A stretch of DNA of 64,000 nucleotides from Rehmannia glutinosa (taxonomy: Eukaryota; Streptophyta; Magnoliopsida; Lamiales; Orobanchaceae). Positions 45,544 through 57,325 of this stretch are shown here, piece after piece. How positions within the stretch are numbered: position 1 is the first letter of the stretch; every line of letters begins with the position of its first letter. The translations under genes were made by a program, and so were the position numbers. The stretch is from positions 61,799,267 through 61,863,266 of the forward strand of contig CM071934.1 in the NCBI GenBank assembly GCA_016081115.2, given 5' to 3'. The notes under the pieces were generated by a model. That model was not told where the DNA came from. It was given only the letters and a program-made list of their open reading frames with translations, and did not search any database.

Positions 45544-45986
45544 TTATAACTTTGGTCCCATTTAAGGCTGGCCACCTCCACCTTTTCCGTCAACATTTCC
45601 TGATCATTACATACCAAAGAACCTTTCAATTTCTTACAGCTCTCCTCCCAATCATCCACCTTTTCCATCATCAGATCCAAGTTTCTCTTCACACCCCCTT
45701 TTTCAAGTCTCTCATAAGCAGATATATCCATGGGTTAAGGTAAAGGACTTTTTCCTCCAAATTTTTTCATAACTTTTTTATCCTGCTTTATATTCCTTTT
45801 ATTGTTATTTTTCTCTCCCACTTCCTTCAAATTATGAATTTCCTTAAAAGGGATTCTGTTATCCTTTTCAGTTCTAATATCCAGCCCTGGAATGTTAGAA
45901 TCCACTAACATCTCGTTTTCTTTGTTAATCATCCAATTACTCAAACTCCCATATTTATCAGTCCCCTGTTCAACAACCCGTATCAC
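45540..45986 (-). pseudogene. LINE ORF1, C-terminal continuation
   Basis: After the stop at 46011, two further open pieces (45986-45735 and 45731-45540) are Lys/Glu-rich (EKNNNKRNIKQDKKVMKKFG) and coiled-coil-like, as in the tail of plant L1 ORF1. They were probably part of ORF1 before a frame change near 46000. ORF2 starts right after them. Confidence 0.6.
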
Positions 45987-46010
45987 CCTGTTGCTTTGAG
46001 ATTGTTCTGG

Positions 46011-46976
46011 TTATTTAGATTTAGAACTTATTAGCCCCACATCTCCCCTGTTGTTTATACCAATGGTGCTATTGAAATCCTTCTCATTCTCTTCCTCATT
46101 TGGGGCATTATTTCCAAGATCAGTATCCTTCACCGCAGATGATTTATCTCCCATTCGAATCTTACCCAACTCATTTTCATTAGGTGTCCTGAAAGGTCTT
46201 CCTCCTATTCTAATACTTCCAAGATTAGTCGCCCTCAACCAATCCCCAAATTGTCCCTCATCCATCCTATTCTTTTCAATATCCAATTTCCTCGTCTGAC
46301 AAACCCTTTCAGTATGCCCTATATGACCACAATAGAAACAGAAGCTCTGTAGGTTCTCATATTTAAATTCAACCCAGTACATATCATCATTCAACTTGAT
46401 ATTAGTCCCCCTCATTAGAGGCTTCTTAAGGTTAATTTCCACCAGAATTTTGATATACTTTCCTTTGTTGCTCCCTAATTCAGGAATAATTAAATCCTTA
46501 ATTTTCCCAAATTTGTTACCTATTTTTCTTCCAGTGTCAGCACGAAGCCAATGGAAGGGTATATTCCACAATTGTACCCACAGTTCCACCGTCTTAAAGG
46601 CATCCAGATCCTTAATAACATCCTCAGTCCAATCCCGAAGAATGATGTTTTGGCTATCAAAACTCCATGTTCTTCCATTTCGAACCCTAATCTTATCTTC
46701 CTGAGAACTGAAAATGATTTGGAACAGGTTATCGCCAATTTCGCAAACAGAGAAAGATTCATTGGTGTGCCAAATGCTGAGAAGGGTATGTTTAAATCCT
46801 GCAAAGTTGACTTTTCTAGCACCAAAAACTCGCCCGATTAAACTTCTTTCACATTCAACCTTGCTACCTATCACGTCTTTTGACTCCAATGTTATTTCCT
46901 CTTTTTCCTCAAAAGATAAAGAAAATGCTTTTAATCTTTCCTCCAACCCGTTTTCCATACTGCGGGAGTTTCTCAA
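46011..46976 (-). CDS. LINE ORF1 protein (DUF4283-like, CCHC zinc knuckle)
   Basis: A 321-residue frame. Residues about 35-190 resemble DUF4283, the RNA-binding-like domain of plant L1 ORF1 (LWVQLWNIPFHWLRADTGRK is a hallmark). A zinc knuckle of form CX2CX4HX4C uses Cys213, Cys216, His221 and Cys226. The tail is acidic and low in complexity. The protein is expected to bind LINE RNA. The frame is intact through both domains, so ORF1 decayed less than ORF2. The ATG at 46976 is preceded by non-coding leader, but I cannot rule out a slightly different start. Confidence 0.82.
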   Translation of the reverse strand: MRNSRSMENGLEERLKAFSLSFEEKEEITLESKDVIGSKVECERSLIGRVFGARKVNFAGFKHTLLSIWHTNESFSVCEIGDNLFQIIFSSQEDKIRVRNGRTWSFDSQNIILRDWTEDVIKDLDAFKTVELWVQLWNIPFHWLRADTGRKIGNKFGKIKDLIIPELGSNKGKYIKILVEINLKKPLMRGTNIKLNDDMYWVEFKYENLQSFCFYCGHIGHTERVCQTRKLDIEKNRMDEGQFGDWLRATNLGSIRIGGRPFRTPNENELGKIRMGDKSSAVKDTDLGNNAPNEEENEKDFNSTIGINNRGDVGLISSKSK

Positions 46977-47456
46977 CCTTTAGATCTATCCTTAATGGTC
47001 CAAGATATTACCACATGGACAGTTGGAAGAACAGACACATGAAAGAGAAGCAAGTAGGGAGACCAAAGAGCTAGCAAAGAGAATAAAAAAAAAGGAAAAA
47101 AAGAATGACAGCAAAAAACAAAAAGCTTAAGCACAGTTAATAGATAACAATGGTAGGTGAAAAGAGAGTTCGAAAAACAGGAAAAGTCAATAGAATAGTG
47201 CTAAAAATTAAAGCCATTTTTAATGCATCATTAAATATAAAAAAGCAACATGCCATATAAGCTCAGCCACTACCCAAAGACATATGGCTTAGTGGTCCAC
47301 CATGAGGAATTAAGTATTCAATGCTTACAAAACCAGCCGCATGAAGGGCAAGAAGGGGGACGGCAGTAAGGGAGGCAAAAAAAGACCAAGAAGAAGTAAA
47401 ACTAGGGTTCCCTCATAGAGAGAGAAAATATGCACTCCTAACAAAGGAGACTAGTT

Positions 47457-47470
47457 GCATGCCCCAACTC
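47457..47470. repeat. Target-site duplication of LINE, right copy
   Basis: GCATGCCCCAACTC, identical to 44820-44833, at the 5' end of the LINE. Confidence 0.88.
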
Positions 47471-48769
47471 ATTCACTCATCTGTATAAAGTATACATGGG
47501 GTGAGCATTCAACAGCTCAGTGGGGTCAAATAGTGTCCAAATTAAATATAATCATACATATCAATATGAACATGAATTTCAATAGCATTTGTTTGCATTG
47601 GCGGATTTCACCAGAGGGATTCTTTTTCCCTAGACCACTTTGGTTCCTCGCGTCAATAGTCAATAGAAATAGTTCAATAAACAATAGCACATACTTGCAA
47701 GATGCACAATAGAGGCATTTAATAAGAACACAGTAGAAACAAACCCCACCTCAAAATGCAGTAGCTTCGTGAAGTAAATGCAAATGTGAATGCCTCGTAT
47801 TCAAATTTCTCGTCTCTTACAATGATTTTTTTTGTTAATATTAAATGTTATAGAAGGGAAAAATAGAAAAAAAAAAAAAAAAAGTGGAAAAATTGGCTTG
47901 AAATGTGACTTTTTGAGTGAACATTAGAGTTTGGTCAAAAAAGGGTGTTAAAACTAGTCTTTGATAAAAATTAAAGTTTTTTTGGCACAAATCCCTTTTC
48001 TGACTTTTCTCCTCTTTTTCTTTTCTCTTTTCTTTCTTCCATTTGTTTTCTTTATTAATTTTTTTACTTTTTTTCTTTTCCTCCCTCTTTTCTCTATCCT
48101 CTCCCTTTTCTTTTTCCTAGTAACTCATGCCCCCTCTTCTATCTTTTTTTCCTTCCTCTTCTCACTGTAACATCCCCTCCCCCACTCTCTTCTCTCTCTC
48201 CGGTGCCAGCGACCGACGACATGGTTGCGTCTCTCACGGAGGGGTGGCGGCTCTCCCTTTATCTTTCCTATATTTTTTCTTTCTCTTCTTGGTTTTTATA
48301 TTGGGTTTTGATTTTGGGCTTGGGGATTGGAATGGTGGTTTTTATAAACATGGGTGGTGGCCATGGTAGTGGTGCCGATGGCGGTACCAGAATATGTCAG
48401 TGGCAGCAGTTATTTTAAGGAGAGAAAGAATCTTTACCTTCTTGCTATTGTGTGAAAATTGTGAAGAATATCCCTAGAGTATGCTTTGAATTTATAAGCC
48501 AAAATTTCATGGAATATAAGGTATTATTGCTAAAATTTTATTGCAAAACATACTTGATTTACATGCCCTAAATGCATATTCCATTTGTATATCTATTTAT
48601 CATGATTTGATTTGATTTTCCCTTTTACAAAATTTGACTTTCCTTCATATTGTAAATAAATCAAAAATTAAATCCCGAAAATTAAGAAATTTAGGGTTTC
48701 AAATACCTAAAAATATTCCAAAAATTAGTTCTAACTCAAACCTAATTTAGGCCCAATTTATTTCCCCAA
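47471..48769. other. Spacer, pyrimidine-rich
   Basis: An A run (47868-47885) is followed by a long CT/T-rich stretch (47985-48200) and then a GT-rich stretch (48280-48400). An open frame of 80 codons at 48127-48369 (+) consists mainly of Leu, Phe and Ser from the pyrimidine tract, and I do not consider it a gene. I see nothing else. Confidence 0.5.
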
Positions 48770-50577
48770 CTAGTCTTTTGCCCGTGCAATACACGGGGTG
48801 TATATCTGTTAGGCATCTATTTTGTACTGTTAAGTGTACATTTCTCTAATAGTTATATGAATTATATCTCCTGCATTTATGGATGTCAACATCCCTGTGG
48901 GGAACCATCCCTGTTGGTAACCGAATAGAATGGGATGGGGAACCCATGGTTGCTTCTTGGATGTGAGCGAGGATAGGGATTCTCTGCTTCTCTATAATCA
49001 GGGATGGGACAGGGACAATATTATATCCCCCTCCCCCTTCCAATTCCGATTAGGTAAAATGAGAATTTTCCATTCCCATCCCCAACCCCGAATATGTATA
49101 TTGTATTTATCTATTAATAGTATTAATTCTATTTATATTTTTTTATTTTATTAATTCCAAAAATTAAACTTAAGAATCTTTACATTTTTACTTGTTCTTA
49201 TTATTTATTTTACAAATTATAGATTTATGTTATCTATGTATTAAAAAATAGTAACTGCAAAAAGTTTAAATTTTCAAATAAATAATTAAAATATAAAGAT
49301 AATTAATTTGATTATAAATCATATGAAACAATAAAAAATAAATTATTATAAACTATAAAAAATCTATTTAAATACGAAATATTTGGTTGTGTGGATATGA
49401 ATTGTATCTATTTATAGAACATGTTTATCTATAAGAAAGAAAAAGTTTGAAAAACATTTTAACTGCCAAATGTTGAATTATTTTTACTACCCGAATGCTG
49501 AATATTTAGTAAATTGTATTTTCAATACAATCAATAATAAAATCATTTCAAGTTCTAATATTTTTTGGAGTATAGAAAACTGAATAATTATAAAAATTAT
49601 TAAAGTAATTAAAGAAAAACCATATTTTATATTTAGTAACGCAATTTTAAGGAAAATGTAACATTTCAAAAAAACAAAAGTTGTGTTATTTTTATTTATA
49701 CACATATATTAAAAATTATCAAATAGATAAATTCAAATCTAATTCAAAAGTACAATTTTGAAACTTTAATATCAAAATATGTTGATAAATATAAAAAATA
49801 ATTTATTTTAACATGAAAAGTATGTTAATATATAAAAATATTTTCTATATATAAAATACTATTATTAATATAATTTTATATTAAATAAATCTTAATTTTC
49901 TTCTACAAAATATATATAATACTATGTGTGGATATATGTGATATATAAAATTTCGAAACATATTTTGAGATGTTTTCTTCAATTAAATTTTAATTGAATT
50001 TAATAAATTTAAATATAATTCTATATAATTATTAAGAAATGGGCTAAGCTCAAATAAAAACTATGCATATATTACAAATAACTAAAATACACGAATATAC
50101 AAATTGATGACTAATAACTCGTGCATAATTTTTAAAGCCCATTACATATATAAAATGATGAGTAAATATTTCATTTTTATATATTTATTTATTATGTTTT
50201 TGTTATTTATATATGCAATATACATGTCAACATGAAGATCGTAAAAAATTAATTAATTTGTATATTATACGCCAAAAACGGATCAAAAACGAAAAAGTTA
50301 TTAATTTTTTTAAGAGAAAAAGATAAATATCATGATTAATGCAGTGCACAAACATATTTAGAAAGTTAATTTTACTTAATTCTGTTTTTTTATATCATTT
50401 TAAAAAGTGATTATTTACAGAAAGTTGACTATCAGAAATAATAAAATAGTAAATATTTATCACTTATTATTTTTACATATATATTTATTACTTTTATAGT
50501 AACTGCAAAAGGGTGGGAAAAATTATCAATACTATTTTAAGAAGAGGCTCACTTTATATATATAAGATAAGATAAGA
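48770..50577 (-). mobile_element. Non-autonomous Helitron-like element H1
   Basis: On the minus strand the 3' end is a hairpin CCCGTG-CACGGG (48781-48797), then CAAAAGA and CTAG, followed by host T. This is the canonical Helitron terminus, and the CTAG end is at 48770. The opposite end reads host A, then TCTTATCTTATCTTATATAT, fitting the TC start. There is no target duplication, as expected. The 1.8 kb between is AT-rich with no RepHel coding, so it would depend on a helper. Confidence 0.65.
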
Positions 50578-50721
50578 TTAGAGGGATGCGGGTATTACAC
50601 GCTCACTTTCAAAAACATTTCCTATTTCAACCTAAGCCTGAAATTTAAAGTGAAGAAAAAAGACAACTACAAAACTTGGACAATTTCACGCCTGGAATAC
50701 TCAAATTATAGCATTAAAATC

Positions 50722-50726
50722 ATCTG
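50722..50726. repeat. Target-site duplication ATCTG, left copy (C4)
   Basis: Equals 60209-60213. Confidence 0.88.
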
Positions 50727-50912
50727 TGTAGAAATTAAAGAAGCCATAAAATACTTGTACAGTTATTATGCAAAACCAAAAGTGAATTACAAAAGAAACA
50801 AAGGAGAGCCTTATATAGGCAAATAGAAAACCTAACCCTAAAAGGACTAAAATTCTAACCATAAAAGGACTACACTTAAATAAGGAAACTAAATATATAT
50901 TATATTTCAACA
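50727..50912 (-). repeat. 3' LTR of C4
   Basis: Near-identical to 60039-60208 except for about 15 extra bases (AGAAATTAAAGAAGC, 50730-50744) close to the right end of the minus-strand LTR. Confidence 0.88.
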
Positions 50913-50926
50913 CTCCCCCTCAAACT
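50913..50926 (-). promoter_or_regulatory. Polypurine tract of C4
   Basis: The minus strand reads AGTTTGAGGGGGAG directly before TGTTGAAA. Confidence 0.85.
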
Positions 50927-51616
50927 CACGATGCAACCGCAAGAAGTAATCTGAATAGCACTCTTATTATCACAATGTAGCGGAGTGGGACGATCAAGAA
51001 AAACACCCATATATTCTAGCAACCAACGTAACCAAACAATCTCACAAGCAGTAGTTGCTATGGCACGATACTCAGCTTCTGTGGAAGATCTAGAAACTAC
51101 ATCTTGTTTTTTACTCTTCCAAGAAATGAGAGAGTCATCCAGGAACACACAAAAACCAATGATAGATTTGCGATCTGTAGGATCACAAGCCCAATCAGAA
51201 TCAGAGTATGCACGCAGCTCCAATGAAGAATTAGACGGAAGTAAAAGACTCTGAAACTGAGTTCCCCGAAGATGTCTAAGAATACGCAGAACAGCAGCCC
51301 AATAAACTGTAGAGGGAGAAGTAACAAACTGACTAACCACTTGAACAACATGTGCAATATCCGGACGAATAACTGTGAGATAAACCAAACTGTCAACAAC
51401 AGTACGATATAAACTGGGATCCGACAAGGGTGAACCATCAGAGGGAGAATACCGAGCATCAGTCTCAAGCTAGTATCAACAATCTTGTTATCAGTAATAT
51501 GTGCACGCTCAAATATATCAGTAATGTACTTTGATTGAGACAAAAGATAACCCTGTGGGGAAGAGGCAACCTCAATACCAAGAAAATAACGGAGGGGACC
51601 CAAATCTTTCATAGCA
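50927..51616 (-). pseudogene. End of reverse transcriptase and RNase H of C4
   Basis: After the H2 junction AMKDLGPLRYFLGIEV and GYLLSQSKYITDIFERAHIT continue reverse transcriptase. A frame change at about 51470 leads to YRTVVDSLVYLTVIRPDIAH and RNase H with LRAYSDSDWACDPTDRKS, SSTEAEYRAIATTACEIVWL and LHCDNKSAIQI. The domain stops abruptly there and runs into the PPT; the usual HIEI..HFVR end is missing. Confidence 0.87.
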
Positions 51617-52284
51617 CTAGTAAGAAACACGTGTGACGCACGTGATCCATATGATTTTACTAAAATATTTATGTTATTTAATAATTTCATTGATGAATAT
51701 TAAAATATCAAGAAGTACTGTTTTACAAATAAATAAACATTCTTTAAATACTCAAATTATTAAAACTGAAATATTTCAAAGTGTTTTAACATTTTTTTGC
51801 CTGATCGAGAGTAGAGATCCATATGAATGATCATCTGATTATTTTAAAGAATTCAATCCAACAAAATTTTAAATAAGTTCTTATATTGGTTTACTATCAC
51901 ATTAATAATCTTTTGTTTGATTTGATGGCTAGTACAATCTTTTCTTTAAATGATTTTACAATTATTTTAGCATTAGACGCTAAGATTGATACATTCATTA
52001 TCACATTAATCAAAAAAATAAAAATAATTAAATTACGTCTTTACCAAAATCAAGCATTACATCATGGTTTTATTAATTTCTATTTGAATTTATAAATCAC
52101 GTAAATGTTAATATTATCCTTGTGCTTGGTTTTTTCATTTTATCTCTTGTTTGATTAAAGAATGAAAATATATATAGAAAAACACTTTTTGTATATTATT
52201 TTAAATGTAATAAAGAAAAACTGAATATTTTTAGTTATTGCAACCCACTTATTTTGAGTGTCCTATTTAAGAATAATAAATTTT

Positions 52285-53023
<739 letters not shown>

Positions 53024-53032
53024 TATTATTTA
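53024..53032. repeat. 9-bp target duplication TATTATTTA, left copy
   Basis: Equals 53989-53997. A 9-bp duplication points to a Mutator-like transposase. Confidence 0.85.
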
Positions 53033-53988
53033 GGGTAAATCTCACTTTACTCTTTTATACTCTCATTGAATATCTCTTTACCCCTTGTATTTTCAATTAT
53101 ATCACTTTACCCTCTTATACTCTCAATTTGTATTGTTTTACCCTTTTATACTGGTAAAATATAATTTTATTCTCCTATTTCTTTATTAAATGACTTGATC
53201 ATCCTTATTGTTGTTTTTAAATTAAGTTAATGATAATAAATCATATATATATATATATATATATATATCTGTGTGTGTGTGTGTGTTTTTAAAAAAAATT
53301 ATTTGCTATTTATTAAATTTAATATAATTTCTATTAAATAGTAAATTATTAGTATTAAATTTCTCATCATTAATGAATTATAATAACAAATTATATATAA
53401 ATAATTATATAGCCATATGTAATACAAATTATGTTTGGGTTAAGATTATATATTTAGTATCAAATAATTAACCACTAAAATTACTATTTCTACTATTAAA
53501 CAAAGTTTTTATTAGATTATGATTATTCAAATAAATATTTAAATATTACTAATAATATTTTGCATCTTTAATAAAATGCATTACAAATGTTATATAATTT
53601 TAAGTTTGTGATGAATAATAAATTAAAAGTATAAATGTATTAGCTAATATAAAATATTCTGTTTTATAGTAATTTAATAGGGGCTATATTAAATTTAAAT
53701 AATTAGAACCTAAATATAAAATATAACAAATTTAATATTAACCCATTAATTAATCAATTTGTGAAAGTTAATTTATAAAATAAGTACAAATTTATTAATA
53801 TTAAATACTTTTGAAATGATATTGTTATTTTACTAAACTAATAGGTAATGATAAAATGGTCATTATTTTTAGCATGTAAGTTTAAAATAATATTCCAAAG
53901 TTATAATGGGATAAAGTGATACTATTGAGAGTATAAGGGGGTAAAGTGATACTTAAGATAAATACATGGGGTAAAGTGAGATTTACCC
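53033..53988. mobile_element. MULE-type MITE with long terminal inverted repeats
   Basis: The termini GGGTAAATCTCACTTTAC and its inverse are exact for 18 bases and similar for much longer, including repeated CTCACTTTACCC / TATACTCTCA words. The 956-bp element lies between 9-bp duplications and has no coding capacity. Part of the interior is AT-rich and holds an (AT)n(TG)n run at 53242-53286. Confidence 0.85.
53242..53286. repeat. Microsatellite (AT)n then (TG)n
   Basis: An AT run to 53268 is followed by CTG and a TG run, inside the MITE. Confidence 0.95.
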
Positions 53989-53997
53989 TATTATTTA

Positions 53998-54946
53998 TTG
54001 TAAAATTCAATTATCAATATATTTTCAAAAAAGTTAATGTCTTTACTGAAAAAAAAAAAGTATATATTACTTTAATATTTATTAAAAAATTGATTTATTT
54101 TTTGATCAAATAAGAAATGTAACCCTAATATTCTTTTTTGAATTCTCATCTCATTAGTTTCAAATATAACTATTTATTTTTAAATAGTTTTACAAATAAT
54201 TTTCACTTTTTATCTTGTAATTATTTAATTTATTTAATTTGCCATTTCATGCCATAATAGTATTTGGATTAATATATAATTTAAATAATGCATTCTTTCT
54301 CTGCAAACATCAAAAGATATTTATTAAATGAGTTTATTTATATTTTATTTTTACGTACATACATGATGTTTTTCACTCAAACCTATTTTAGCTCTTGTTT
54401 CACTCTTTTACATCGTTTCATTAAATTAAATTATTTTGGTACCTAAGTTTTATTATAAGTATCTTGATATCTTAATTTATAATAAATTGTTTAGGGTCCG
54501 AGGTTCAAGTGGCATTCGAAATTTCTAAATGATTGTGTTTTTAGTTTGTCTTCTAAATTTCTTAAAATGTTATATATACGTTTTTAACTCTATTTTTTGC
54601 ACTTAATTCTTATTTTAAATTATCTATAAAATAAATTAAATTTTATGTATTAATAACATAGATTTAAGACTTCTAACAATATATCTTCATGTAAGCAAAG
54701 ATAAAAAAATAACTGAGAGGTTGAAATCATAATATATTCTAAGAAAGAGAAAATTAAATCCTAAAAATTTAAAAGGAATATATAGAAAGTTATGTAAATG
54801 TCCTATTCACATAATAGTTAAAATTCAAAAGATTGTATTTTTGTGCTATGCAAGTGTCTTTTCTGTCGTGCATATTTTTAAGTTGATATGAATTTTTGGT
54901 GTTCATACAAATCTTAGTAGTACTTGAACTATCAAGTGCCCATTCG
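53998..54946. other. AT-rich spacer inside H2
   Basis: I see nothing recognisable in about 950 bp, and no long frame on either strand. Confidence 0.5.
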
Positions 54947-54961
54947 CTATGTGAGTATTCT

Positions 54962-55660
54962 TTTTTTTTTTTTTTGAGTCGGAATGAATTTCATTCATTA
55001 AACAGAAGAAACTTACAACTTGTTACAAGAACAGATGTAATACAATTGCAAGCCTACGGATTATAGACCTATACAGATCTAAAACAAAATTTTAAACCGC
55101 AACAGATCTAACTAATCCATAGATTCAGAACTACGCAATTAGGCGCTGGACAAAACACGTACCAAAAATTTGATCTCGTTTCTGTCGCATAATATCAGGT
55201 AATAGTACATCTGAGTCTTCTGAGCAAATCCATAAAGGGATAAATTAAAACAGAAAAGAAAAGCCACTAATCGGGACAAACAAGCCACCTACTGGGGACA
55301 AGTAAAAAAACATAACAGAAAGACAAAAGATCAACGGGCAAAAGATCTGCCTCTCCCGCCCTCAGATCCACACCGCAATCCATCTCCGTCAAAACCACAT
55401 CCAAAACCGCCACCACCGCTCTCGCCACCTCTAAACCCGCAAGCCAAGTTCGGAAGAAACCATACCTGCAAGAGAAGAAGCATCCCTTGGAACGGAGGGG
55501 GTAGTGACCGGAGACCATGGGAATAATGGTCTCCGGTCATGGTAGAGGAAGGGGCAAAGTTAGAGGAAAGACAAGGTGGGAGAGAGGGAGGGAGGGGGCG
55601 ACGGTGGTAATGGGATTAGGGTTTTTTAGAGAGAGTTTTTTGAGAGAGAGTCGAAAGGGA
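54962..55660 (-). mobile_element. Short retroposon (SINE-like or internally deleted LINE)
   Basis: CTATGTGAGTATTCT at 54947-54961 is repeated at 55661-55675, a 15-bp duplication. A T run at the left edge is the poly(A) tail of a minus-strand insert. The tail is preceded by AATGAAATTCATTCCGACTC (minus strand), a form like the 3' end of plant L1, and resembles the end of the LINE at 44842. The 5' end resembles a plant 5' leader (CTCTCTCTAAAAAACCCTAA). A 14-bp perfect hairpin lies at 55505-55539. An 84-codon frame (55518-55267) has no recognisable domain. Confidence 0.75.
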
Positions 55661-55675
55661 CTATGTGAGTATTCT

Positions 55676-57300
55676 AATTAGGTTACATTTGAATGGATGA
55701 ATTTGAACTTAAATGGATAATTCAAAGGAAAATAATAAGGATGAATTTATAGTAAAATAAAAAATATAGAAGTAGTAAAGTTAATTATGTGAGTTTCGAT
55801 GTGAAAACAAAAACTTAGTTAGTTTTAAGATAAGGAAAGTTTAAAATAATATCAAAAATCATATTAAAATATCTGGTATATAATTGTTTTTCGTTAACAT
55901 GCACTTATCTAACTTTTGTAATGATCGATGGTTTTCAATCTTTTAGATTGTTATTTGGATTCAATAATGAATTTGACTATTTTTTTCATGATATACTCCT
56001 TTTTAATAAATGATTTCATTTATTATGACAATATAAATTTAATATTGAGTAATAAAAAACGTATTGAAATAAAAAAAAAAATTATCAATACAATTCCATA
56101 TCTAATTGGGAAAACATTGCAACACTAATACAAAGTAGAAATATCAGGAAACTAACAGACGATTAATTTACTATTCCTTTGATTTCTAGAAGAGGAGTAA
56201 TAACAAGTAGCAATAATATATTCTTATCTCTGTTGTAAAAATCTCTGCCTAGCCCCGATTAATCCCCGCCTAGACGCTAGGCTCCCCTTGTCCGTCTACG
56301 ATTTTTTTTCCGATTAGGCCCGCCTACGTCCCGCCTAGGCGCTAGGCCACAGTCTGCCGCCTAGCGAGCGTCTTACAACATTGATTCTTATAAGTAATAT
56401 TACCACTATAATATATACCTCATATTTTGTAATATCTGCTTGGTACTTGGTAGACAAAGTTCCTTCTCAGATACTGGTCATTTCGATCAACAAATCAATT
56501 TAATGTTCCTTTTTCAAATCTGATCTAATCATCCCCTACCCCTATCCCAAAAATGAAATCTGCAAAATGAAACAAACAAAACAAAATAATAATTCAAAAA
56601 AAAAAATAAAAAAAAAATAATAATTAAGAAAAAGAAAAGAAAAGAAAGAAAGAAACAAACAAAACATAATAATAATTGACATCAACTACATAAACAAAAC
56701 TTACTTCTGTTTGACTTCTAGACTTGTGGGTTTGTGGAAGAATCTCAATATAGCATGTATTCTCTAGCCTTTTCACAAGGACTAATGACAACCTTTCAAG
56801 TTTCATCTCAAAACCTGAAAAAACTAATTCAAAATGGTTAGAAAATAAATAATAAGAAATGTGTGTCTCACTCCGCCAATCACCATGATACCGGCAAATC
56901 AACAACGACAAATGCTACTTTTTTTTTTGGAAGGTAAGAACATTCAGGAATTTCTTCAAGTTCACTAAATAGTTCCCTCAACACACCAGATTGTGGTCCC
57001 TTGCCTTCTCAAAAACACATATTTTTAAAGGAAAACGCATTGGATTTAGAAGATGGAAAGGTATAAAGTTTGTAACTTTCATCATTAATTATTGACTTTT
57101 ATGTAAATACTAAATGCTACATTAATATATATTAGTTATCAGAAATGTCAATTCATTAATATATATTAGTTATTAAATAATGAAAATAAAATTAAACAAA
57201 TACCACGTACGTTACATCATTTGCCCTTAAAATTATTTGAGAAATAGGGTTATTTTTGGCAAATCAATTTTTTCAAGAAACTTTGAAACCTATTCACACT
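55676..57300. other. AT-rich spacer inside H2 with a GCCTAG-rich island
   Basis: Most of this is AT-rich without features. At 56250-56375 a GC-rich island contains repeated GCCTAG and CGCTAGGC words, partly palindromic. I take it as a fragment of a dispersed plant repeat that I cannot classify. Purine-rich A/G runs at 56595-56665 have no coding character. Confidence 0.5.
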
Positions 57301-57325
57301 TTTAATAGAAAAAAAAGAACGAGCT

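Larger units (their letters stand above)
44834..47456 (-). mobile_element. L1-type LINE with internally deleted ORF2
   Basis: On the minus strand it starts at 47456 and ends in an oligo(A) tail (T run 44834-44841). The order is 5' leader, ORF1 with DUF4283-like domain and zinc knuckle, the first codons of the endonuclease, then directly the C-terminal RNase H of ORF2. The rest of the endonuclease and all reverse transcriptase motifs are absent. The total of 2.6 kb compares with about 6 kb for complete plant L1 elements. The 14-bp duplication shows normal target-primed insertion. Confidence 0.88.

Noticed and set aside
46051..46983. + strand frames opposite LINE ORF1
   Set aside because: The minus strand has DUF4283-like and zinc-knuckle signatures; the + frames are antisense shadows.
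48127..48369. 80-codon + frame MPPLLSFFPSSS and so on
   Set aside because: It lies in a pyrimidine-rich tract, is almost all Leu/Phe/Ser/Pro, and has no homologous copy or splice context.
54947..55675. The 84-codon minus frame 55518-55267 as a host gene
   Set aside because: It lies wholly within an insert with poly(A) and target duplication, and part of it encodes a hairpin.
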